NCBI GenBank assembly: GCA_025963955.1
Contig: JAOPZU010000390.1
Coordinates: forward strand, 1-8,019
DNA length: 8,019 bases
Direction: 5' to 3'
From: Solirubrobacterales bacterium
GTDB taxonomy: Bacteria; Actinomycetota; Thermoleophilia; Solirubrobacterales; Solirubrobacteraceae
Shown here: one piece after another, positions 1-4,677 of the stretch
How the letters are laid out: the number at the start of each line of letters is the position of its first letter
How positions within the stretch are numbered: the first letter of the stretch is position 1
Program-made: the position numbers and the translations under genes
The notes under the pieces: model-generated
The model's database searches: none
What the model was told of the DNA's origin: nothing
What the model saw: only the letters and a program-made list of their open reading frames with translations

Positions 1-661
1 GCGCGAGGGCGTCCGTCACCGCGCCCATCCCGCCGACCGGTACGTCCCAGTCGCCGGTCCCGCCGCCGATCACGTGGTAGAGGAAGCAGCGGTTGGCGAG
101 GCGGTCCGCGTCGTCGATCCGCGCGAACGTCCCGATGAGCGCGTCGGTGGAGACGATGCCCAGGCCCACGTCGTCGCCCGGATGCGCCGCCCGCAGCGCC
201 TCCCCGATCGGGCGGCGGACGAGCGCGTCCCAGGTCGCCGTGTCTCCGCAGGCCGCACGCAGGTCCGCCTCGCTGCGCAGGGGCTCGGTGAGCGAGGCGA
301 AGAGGCCCGGAGCCAGCCGCGCGACCGCGTCCGCGAACGACGAGCCGGGGACGCCGAGCACCCCGCCGTCCCCCACCGGCGTGTACGCCGGCACTCGGCG
401 CCGGACGAGTCGCAGGTCCAGTCCGAGCTCGTCGACGAGCTTCCGCGGGAGCAGGCTGACGAGGTAGCTGTAGCGGCTGAGGCGCACGTCCACGCCGGGC
501 CACGGCGAGGAGGAGACGGCGGCGCCGCCGAGCTGCTCGTGCTGCTCCAGCAGCACCACGCGGCGGCCTGCCCGCGCCAGGTAGGCGGCCGCGACCAGGC
601 CGTTGTGACCGCCGCCGGCGATGACGACGTCGGCGTGGTCCGGGAGGGCGACCTGGGGCAT
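1..661 (-). CDS. FAD-dependent oxidoreductase, phytoene desaturase/PYROXD2-like (C-terminus beyond the left edge)
   Basis: Reading the minus strand from the ATG at 661 gives 220 codons with no stop before the window edge. Residues 11-21 read DVVIAGGGHNG, the dinucleotide-binding beta-alpha-beta turn; 'GHNGL' followed by AAAYLARAG and VVLLE (glutamate near residue 40 for the FAD ribose) is typical of the COG1233 CrtI/PYROXD2-like flavoproteins. Further on, GGGTGDWDVPVGGMGAV is the family's mid-protein glycine-rich segment. Family members usually have about 500 residues, so more than half lies outside. These enzymes desaturate or isomerise carotenoid-like or other lipid substrates, but the substrate cannot be read from this fragment and no carotenoid genes are visible nearby. 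The start is supported by the position of the FAD motif and by a -10-like hexamer 7 bases upstream; there is no Shine-Dalgarno. It is divergent from the PAP2 gene. The family call is firm; the specific reaction is unknown. Confidence 0.9.
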   Translation of the reverse strand, partial: MPQVALPDHADVVIAGGGHNGLVAAAYLARAGRRVVLLEQHEQLGGAAVSSSPWPGVDVRLSRYSYLVSLLPRKLVDELGLDLRLVRRRVPAYTPVGDGGVLGVPGSSFADAVARLAPGLFASLTEPLRSEADLRAACGDTATWDALVRRPIGEALRAAHPGDDVGLGIVSTDALIGTFARIDDADRLANRCFLYHVIGGGTGDWDVPVGGMGAVTDALA

Positions 662-668
662 CGGCCCG

Positions 669-674
669 ACCGTA
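669..674 (-). promoter_or_regulatory. -10 hexamer of a predicted leaderless promoter for the oxidoreductase
   Basis: The minus strand reads TACGGT, matching TANNNT, followed by 7 bases and then the ATG at 661. This spacing would place transcription initiation at or next to the A of ATG. A -35 at 16-17 base spacing would fall in 691-697 and matches the TTGACA consensus poorly. No Shine-Dalgarno is present. Inferred from sequence only. Confidence 0.5.
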
Positions 675-677
675 GCG

Positions 678-695
678 GGTGAACGGGCGGTGAAC
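678..695. repeat. Tandem heptamer GGTGAAC x2, 11-bp period, between divergent promoters
   Basis: GGTGAAC occurs at 678-684 and again at 689-695, so the copies are 11 bp apart, about one helical turn, and on the same DNA face. Both lie in the 27 bp separating the two divergent -10 hexamers (669-674 and 702-707), in the -35 zone of each promoter. Tandem sites on one face are typical of regulator binding or of shared -35-like elements. No regulator is identified in the window. Confidence 0.45.
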
Positions 696-707
696 AGCCT
701 CTACAGT
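679..707 (+). promoter_or_regulatory. Predicted promoter of the PAP2 gene (GTGAAC - 17 bp - TACAGT)
   Basis: TACAGT at 702-707 fits the TANNNT -10 consensus and ends 8 bases before the TTG start at 716. Seventeen bases upstream, GTGAAC at 679-684 shares three positions with TTGACA and is part of the repeated heptamer. The spacing predicts a leaderless or near-leaderless transcript, and no Shine-Dalgarno precedes the start. Confidence 0.45.
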
Positions 708-715
708 CGGCGGCC

Positions 716-1687
716 TTGTCCGTGGCCCGCAGCGACGCCCTCCGCCCCGCCCCGGCCCCTGGTCGCCGGGCGCTCGCGCAGCGCCTGCTCGTCCTCGGCG
801 CCCCCGTCGTCTACCTGATCGCCCTGGGGCTGACGATCGCGTACTGGGGCCTCCCGGTCGCCCGCGACCAGCTGTTCTTCTGGCTCGCGCTGGGGATGCT
901 CGCCTTCAGCGTCACCCGCTGGCGGACCTGGGGCGTGCTGGCCCTGGAGTGGGCGCCGTTCTTCGGGCTGCTCGTCCTCTACGACCGCCTGCGCGGCGCC
1001 GTCGCGGTCACCCCCGAGCAGGCTCACCAGACCGCGCAGATCGACGTGGACCGCGCCCTCTTCGGCCACGAGATCCCGACGGTCGGCCTGCAGCGGCAGC
1101 TGTGGGACAGCGCTCATCTGCACTGGTACGACTACCTCGTCTGGGCCACGTACATGACCCACTTCTTCGCGGTCTGGACGGTGGCGGCCGTGCTCTGGCG
1201 GGTGGCGCACGACCGCTTCCGCGCCTTCGCGGCGACGACCGTCGTGCTGACCCTCGGCGCGTTCCTGACCTACTGGCTGTTCCCCGCGCAGCCGCCGTGG
1301 CTGGCCGCCCAGGACGGCGGCGGCATCGGCCCGGTCGCTCGGATCGTGCCCGAGGTCTGGGGCCGGCTCGGCGTCCGCACGATCCAGTCCGTCTACGAGA
1401 ACGCGGACTACGTCAACCCCGTCGCTGCGATGCCCTCGCTGCACGCCGCGTTCCCGTTCATGCTGCTGCTGAGCTTCTGGAGCGCCGGCTGGCGCGTGCG
1501 GGTCCCGCTCGCGCTGTACACGCTGCTGATGGGCTTCGCGCTCGTCTACGGCGGCGAGCACTACGTCATGGACATCCTCGCGGGCTGGCTGATGGCGGGG
1601 GCGGCCTTCGCCCTCGTCCACCGCGGGGTGCCGGCGAGCCACCGGTGGATGAAGCGGGCGCCCACGCTCACCGCGGACAGCGCATAG
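716..1687 (+). CDS. PAP2_3 family (AUR1-like) multi-pass membrane phosphatase/phosphotransferase
   Basis: The 323-residue protein is rich in hydrophobic segments, with roughly six to eight membrane spans (around residues 22-45, 50-68, 72-88, 146-164, 170-189, 243-260, 265-280, 284-303). Active-site motifs of the PAP2 superfamily are visible: MPSLHAAFP with His243 (C2) and GGEHYVMD with His282 and Asp286 (C3), the His/Asp pair of the phosphoryl-enzyme mechanism. FPAQPPW at 189-195 before C2 is characteristic of the PAP2_3 subgroup, which includes yeast AUR1-type inositolphosphorylceramide synthase. Such proteins cleave or transfer phospho-head-groups of lipids in the membrane; the substrate here is unknown. 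The TTG start is favoured because it sits 8 bases after a -10 hexamer; GTG at 722 is an in-frame alternative that would remove two residues. The last 20 bases overlap the convergent amidase gene. Family call strong, exact reaction unresolved. Confidence 0.9.
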   Translation: MSVARSDALRPAPAPGRRALAQRLLVLGAPVVYLIALGLTIAYWGLPVARDQLFFWLALGMLAFSVTRWRTWGVLALEWAPFFGLLVLYDRLRGAVAVTPEQAHQTAQIDVDRALFGHEIPTVGLQRQLWDSAHLHWYDYLVWATYMTHFFAVWTVAAVLWRVAHDRFRAFAATTVVLTLGAFLTYWLFPAQPPWLAAQDGGGIGPVARIVPEVWGRLGVRTIQSVYENADYVNPVAAMPSLHAAFPFMLLLSFWSAGWRVRVPLALYTLLMGFALVYGGEHYVMDILAGWLMAGAAFALVHRGVPASHRWMKRAPTLTADSA

Positions 1688-2384
1688 CCCGCAGCTTCCG
1701 GCGGTACCCCGTCATCGTCGCGCGCGTCATGTCGCCGTGCGTCTGGGACTTCAGGCGGGCGACCTGCTCCCGGTGGTAGGGCGAGGAGAGGCTCTCGTTG
1801 TGCCCGATGACGTTCGGGACCCCGATCTGCTCGCGGCACCGCAGCCAGTGCGTCAGCCGCAGGGACGCCTGCAGCTCGGCGGCGCGCCCGACGACGTCCT
1901 GGTCGGAGAGGCCGACGTGCTCGATGCCGATCGCCGTGTAGTTCAGCCCGACGGTGTGGCGGCACATGCGACGGATCGACACGAGCTGGTAGATCGTGCC
2001 GTCGCGGCCCACGATGAAGTGCGCGCACGTCCCCGGCAGCTCGTGGAGCTCGCTGTCCGGCACGTCCCGGGCGAACGTGGCGTACGCGGACGCGACGGTG
2101 GTGGAGGCGGTGAAGTGCTCGACGATCACGTGCGGCCGCTTCAGTGCGGAGCTGTCGATCCCGTAGTGGCGCATCGCGTACGCGCGCATCTCCCGCTGGC
2201 GCCGGGGCCCGAAGGTGATGAACATCCTCCGGATCGGCGGCCGCAGCGCCGCCACCGCGTCGGCCCGCGACGCGGCGGACGCCGTCACGCCCTGCGTCGC
2301 GGCCGGGCCGGCCGTCGCCAGCAGTAGGACGGCGCCCGCCACTGCGGCGGGCAGCGCGAGCGGGCGGGGTCGGGCGAAGCGCAT
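1668..2384 (-). CDS. Secreted N-acetylmuramoyl-L-alanine amidase (Amidase_2/PGRP fold)
   Basis: The 238-residue protein starts with a basic stretch (MRFARPRP) and a hydrophobic Ala/Leu core at about 9-29, a likely Sec signal peptide with a possible cleavage near Ala-rich residues 28-35. The body reads as an Amidase_2 zinc domain: VEHFTAS (His90), AHFIVGRDGTIYQL at 121-134, HTVGLNYTAIGIEHVG at 143-158 (Glu155) and GHNESLSSPYH at 194-204. In this fold the zinc is held by two His plus a Cys, Asp or His; His90, His195 and His204 are the best candidates here. The expected role is cleavage of the amide between N-acetylmuramic acid and L-alanine of peptidoglycan outside the membrane, in wall turnover or recycling. 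Four cysteines (120, 141, 183, 236) may form disulfides. The ATG is 6 bases after a TAGGGT hexamer with no Shine-Dalgarno. It is divergent from DUF445 and overlaps the PAP2 gene end. Confidence 0.87.
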   Translation of the reverse strand: MRFARPRPLALPAAVAGAVLLLATAGPAATQGVTASAASRADAVAALRPPIRRMFITFGPRRQREMRAYAMRHYGIDSSALKRPHVIVEHFTASTTVASAYATFARDVPDSELHELPGTCAHFIVGRDGTIYQLVSIRRMCRHTVGLNYTAIGIEHVGLSDQDVVGRAAELQASLRLTHWLRCREQIGVPNVIGHNESLSSPYHREQVARLKSQTHGDMTRATMTGYRRKLRAMRCPR

Positions 2385-2390
2385 CCCGGG

Positions 2391-2418
2391 ACCCTAGCCC
2401 GCGGCGTGCGCGTGTCCT
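2391..2418 (-). promoter_or_regulatory. Predicted leaderless promoter of the amidase (AGGACA - 16 bp - TAGGGT)
   Basis: On the minus strand AGGACA (2418-2413) shares four of six positions with TTGACA. It is followed after 16 bases by TAGGGT (2396-2391), then CCCGGG, then the ATG at 2384. The hexamer ends 6 bases before the start codon, leaving no room for a ribosome binding site, so the mRNA is predicted to start at the ATG. Confidence 0.5.
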
Positions 2419-2435
2419 TCGGACTCCGGCCGACG

Positions 2436-2465
2436 CCCCACCACCGCCCCCGCCCCCGAACGCCC
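2436..2465 (-). other. Potential G-quadruplex motif in the amidase/DUF445 divergent intergenic region
   Basis: On the minus strand four G-runs occur in order: 3 G (2465-2463), 5 G (2457-2453), 5 G (2451-2447) and 4 G (2439-2436), separated by loops of 5, 1 and 7 bases. This meets the classical G3+N1-7 pattern. It lies between the two divergent -10 hexamers and covers the -35 zone of the DUF445 gene. High GC raises the chance expectation, so folding in the cell is unproven. Confidence 0.35.
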
Positions 2466-2473
2466 GCGTTCGG
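2456..2473. promoter_or_regulatory. Perfect inverted repeat CCGAACG-N4-CGTTCGG upstream of the DUF445 operon (candidate operator)
   Basis: CCGAACG at 2456-2462 is exactly complementary to CGTTCGG at 2467-2473 around a CCCG spacer. The dyad ends 2 bp before the TAGGAT hexamer (2476-2481) of the DUF445-DUF4393-kinase operon, where a bound repressor would block RNA polymerase. It also contains the only AT-containing stretch in a C-rich region, unlike incidental GC palindromes. The regulator is unknown. Confidence 0.45.
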
Positions 2474-2475
2474 TC

Positions 2476-2481
2476 TAGGAT
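2476..2481 (+). promoter_or_regulatory. -10 hexamer of a predicted leaderless promoter for the DUF445 operon
   Basis: TAGGAT matches TANNNT and is followed by 7 bases and the GTG start at 2489, placing the predicted transcription start on the start codon. No recognisable -35 is present 16-18 bases upstream; that position is occupied by C-tracts and the inverted repeat, suggesting activator dependence or a different sigma factor. No Shine-Dalgarno is present. Confidence 0.45.
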
Positions 2482-2488
2482 CGTCGGC

Positions 2489-3754
2489 GTGGACTGGGCG
2501 CAGCTGATCATCATCCCGGTCTTCACCGGCGTCATCGGCTACGTGACGAACCTCAGCGGCGTGTGGATGCTGTTCAACCCGATCCGCTTCGTCGGCGTCA
2601 CCGTTCCGGGTCTGCGGACGGTCGCGGACCTGCTGCCGCGCCGCTTCCAGGAGATCCCGGGGCTCATCCGCGGGCGCCTCGGGTGGCAGGGGATCGTCCC
2701 TTCGCGCGCGGCGAAGATGGGCTCGATCGCCGTCGACAAGGGCATCTCCAAGCTCGGCAGTCCCGGTGAGTTCTACCAGCGCCTGCAGCCCGAGCGGATC
2801 GCCGAGCACATCCTGCAGACCTCCGAGCGGGACATCGAGACGCTCGTCGAGCAGATCATGCAGCGCGAGCAGCCGCAGCTGTGGAACGACGTCCCCCCGC
2901 GCGTGAAGGCCGCCGTCCACGCCCGGGTCCGGGCGCAGCTGCCGGAGATCGTCCACGCCGTGACCGACCAGATCGGCGAGAACATCGACCAGCTGCTCGA
3001 CGTGAAGCTGATGGTCATCAAGCACCTCGAGGCGCACCCGGAGCTCGCCAACCGGATCTTCCTGGACATCGGCGACCGCGAGCTGAAGCTGATGGTGAAC
3101 TTCGGCTTCTACCTCGGCTTCCTGCTCGGCGTCCCGGTGTACTTCCTCACGCACACGTTCCCCCACTGGTGGCTGCTGCCGATCCTCGGCACCGCCGTCG
3201 GCTACCTCACGAACCTGCTGGCGATGTCGCTCATCTTCGTCCCGGTCGAGCCGAAGGTCATCCTCGGCGTCAAGTTCCACGGCCTCTTCCTGCGGCGCCA
3301 GACCGCGGTCGCGGACATCTACGCGAAGCTCATCGCGGACGAGATCGTCACGCTCAGCAACATCGGCACCGAGCTGCTGACCGGGCCCCGCTCGGACCGC
3401 ACCCGGCAGATGATCCAGACGGCGATGCGCCCGGCCGTGGACCGCGCGACCGGGCCGGCCCGCGCCGCCGTCCGCGTGGCCATGGGCGGCAAGGAGTACG
3501 ACGCGATCCGCGACTCGGTGGCGGTCGACGCCGTCGACTACACGATGACGCCGCTCGCCGATCCGGAGTTCAACGCCCAGCAGAGCGCGCTCATCCGCGA
3601 CCTGATCGCCTCCCGCATGCGCGAGATGGCGCCCGTCGACTTCCAGGAGATGCTGCGGGCCGCGATCAAGGAGGACGAATGGATGCTGTACGTGCACGGC
3701 GCGGTGCTCGGCTTCGGCGGCGGGATCGTCCATCTGGCGATCTTCGGGGTATGA
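2489..3754 (+). CDS. DUF445 family membrane protein
   Basis: The 421-residue protein has three hydrophobic zones: residues 6-29 at the N-terminus, about 203-250 in the middle (two adjacent spans) and 401-421 at the very C-terminus. Between them lie long hydrophilic, helix-prone and mostly charged regions. The family signature GYxTN appears twice, as GYVTNLSGVWMLFNPIRF at 17-34 and GYLTNLLAMSLIFVPVEP at 238-255, each followed by a short segment ending in an LxxRR-type motif. The C-terminal GAVLGFGGGIVHL matches the usual DUF445 end. The molecular function of DUF445 (COG4399, relatives of Bacillus YheB) is not established; an envelope role is inferred from topology. GTG 2489 is chosen because it keeps the N-terminal membrane signature and follows a -10 hexamer by 7 bases. 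It is the first gene of a three-gene operon, 7 bases before the next start. Confidence 0.88.
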   Translation: MDWAQLIIIPVFTGVIGYVTNLSGVWMLFNPIRFVGVTVPGLRTVADLLPRRFQEIPGLIRGRLGWQGIVPSRAAKMGSIAVDKGISKLGSPGEFYQRLQPERIAEHILQTSERDIETLVEQIMQREQPQLWNDVPPRVKAAVHARVRAQLPEIVHAVTDQIGENIDQLLDVKLMVIKHLEAHPELANRIFLDIGDRELKLMVNFGFYLGFLLGVPVYFLTHTFPHWWLLPILGTAVGYLTNLLAMSLIFVPVEPKVILGVKFHGLFLRRQTAVADIYAKLIADEIVTLSNIGTELLTGPRSDRTRQMIQTAMRPAVDRATGPARAAVRVAMGGKEYDAIRDSVAVDAVDYTMTPLADPEFNAQQSALIRDLIASRMREMAPVDFQEMLRAAIKEDEWMLYVHGAVLGFGGGIVHLAIFGV

Positions 3755-3759
3755 GGAGG
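3754..3759 (+). promoter_or_regulatory. Shine-Dalgarno AGGAGG of the DUF4393-like gene
   Basis: AGGAGG overlaps the final base of the DUF445 TGA stop (3752-3754) and ends 2 bases before ATG 3762. The spacing is shorter than usual, but the match to the anti-Shine-Dalgarno is complete. It is the clearest ribosome binding site in the window. It contrasts with the operon-first genes, which have none, and supports ATG 3762 as the start. Confidence 0.7.
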
Positions 3760-3761
3760 CC

Positions 3762-4676
3762 ATGAGCACTCCCCAGGACCCCACGCCGCACCGCGCCCAC
3801 CCGTCGGACCCGACCGCGAGCAGCATCTCCAAGGCGCTGCCGGGCCTGTTCCGCATCGGCGTCGGCGCGAGCATCCGCACGGCGGAGTGGAGCGCACGCT
3901 CCTCCCTCAAGGCGGCCGACCGGGTCCTCCAGGCGGCCGTCAGCGGCGAGTCCGCCGCGGAGCTGCTGCACGACATCGAGCACGGCGTGAAGGGCTACGC
4001 CCGCGAGATGCTCGGGATCGCGGCGGTCGACGAGCGCCTGCCCGAGGCCCTGCGCGAGCGCCGCGCGGCCGCCACCGCCGCGGACACGCAGAACGCCGCC
4101 GCGGCCGCGACCGCGCTCTCGGAGGCGGACCTGCGCAGCCTCCAGGACAAGGGCGCGGACCTGCTCTACAAGTCGACCGACGTCAGCTACGAGGAGCCGG
4201 CGCACCCGGCCTACGCCCGGATCATCGACGAGATCGCCCCCGACGAGGCGCGGATCCTGCGCTACCTGACGATCGAGGGGCCGCAGCCGTCCGTCGACGT
4301 CCGGACGGGCAAGACCCCGCTCATCAACTCGCCGCTGATCGGGACGAACATGGTCGCCCCGGGCCTCTCGATGATCGGGCAGAACGCGGGCGTGCGGTAC
4401 GTCGAGCGCGTCCCGGCCTACCTGAACAACCTCTTCCGCCTCGGCCTGATCTGGTTCTCGCGCGAGCCCCTTCCGGACCCGCTGCGCTACCAGGTGCTCG
4501 AGGCCCAGCCCGACGTCCTGGAGGCGCTGCACGGCGGCGGCAAGGCGAAGACCGTCCGCCGCTCGATCCTCCTGACGCCGTTCGGCGAGGACTTCTGCCG
4601 CGTCGCGCTGCCCGGCGTGGCGGCCGCCGCCCCCGTCCGCGCCTCGGGCGTGTACGAGAGCGGAAACCAGGGGTAG
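3762..4676 (+). CDS. DUF4393 / Abi-alpha-like protein
   Basis: The 304-residue protein has a polar, proline-rich start, then amphipathic helical segments (about 27-90) and an Ala-rich linker (about 100-125). A more structured part follows: HPAYARIIDEIAPDEARILRYL from residue 148, NNLFRLGLIWFS at 222-233, and LTPFGEDFCRVAL from residue 271. The order 'HPxY...I..DEARIL.YL', 'L.RLGLI', 'LTPFGxxF' is how I recall the DUF4393/Abi_alpha family (PF14337), named after an abortive-infection protein. There is no convincing signal peptide or membrane span. A phage-defence role is not shown here: the gene sits in a housekeeping-looking operon between a DUF445 membrane protein and a sensor kinase, with no other defence genes in view. 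Assignment is from motif memory; the gene itself is certain from its ribosome site, codon bias and tight packing. Confidence 0.72.
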   Translation: MSTPQDPTPHRAHPSDPTASSISKALPGLFRIGVGASIRTAEWSARSSLKAADRVLQAAVSGESAAELLHDIEHGVKGYAREMLGIAAVDERLPEALRERRAAATAADTQNAAAAATALSEADLRSLQDKGADLLYKSTDVSYEEPAHPAYARIIDEIAPDEARILRYLTIEGPQPSVDVRTGKTPLINSPLIGTNMVAPGLSMIGQNAGVRYVERVPAYLNNLFRLGLIWFSREPLPDPLRYQVLEAQPDVLEALHGGGKAKTVRRSILLTPFGEDFCRVALPGVAAAAPVRASGVYESGNQG

Positions 4677-4677
4677 G

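Noticed and set aside
74..682. Plus-strand open frames of 202 and 124 codons near the left edge
   Set aside because: The minus-strand reading gives a clear FAD-binding oxidoreductase continuing past the edge; the plus-strand products show no recognisable features.
701..1642. 313-codon minus-strand frame opposite the PAP2 gene
   Set aside because: His/Arg/Glu-rich repetitive translation with no motifs, opposite a protein with complete PAP2 active-site motifs.
1639..1648. Palindrome CCACCGGTGG near the end of the PAP2 gene
   Set aside because: A 10-bp palindrome with no loop inside coding sequence, with no T-tract or promoter context, and expected by chance in GC-rich DNA.
2334..2352. GCCCGCC-N5-GGCGGGC hairpin
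   Set aside because: It lies in codons for the Ala/Pro-rich signal peptide of the amidase, where GCC/GGC-type codons generate such repeats readily.
2457..2472. Possible LexA/SOS box in CGAACGCCCGCGTTCG
   Set aside because: The Gram-positive/actinobacterial SOS box is CGAAC-N4-GTTCG; here the half-sites are separated by 6 bases, and the operon genes are not typical DNA-repair genes.
2285..3976. 563-codon open frame on the minus strand across DUF445 and its flanks
   Set aside because: It is antisense to the well-supported DUF445 gene and covers the amidase start. Its translation is Arg/Asp/His-rich low-complexity sequence without motifs, as expected from high-GC third-position bias.
3762..4676. 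Calling the Abi-alpha-like gene part of a phage-defence island
   Set aside because: No toxin, nuclease, restriction, recombinase or mobile-element genes are nearby, and the base composition and codon use resemble the neighbours. Only the family resemblance points to defence.
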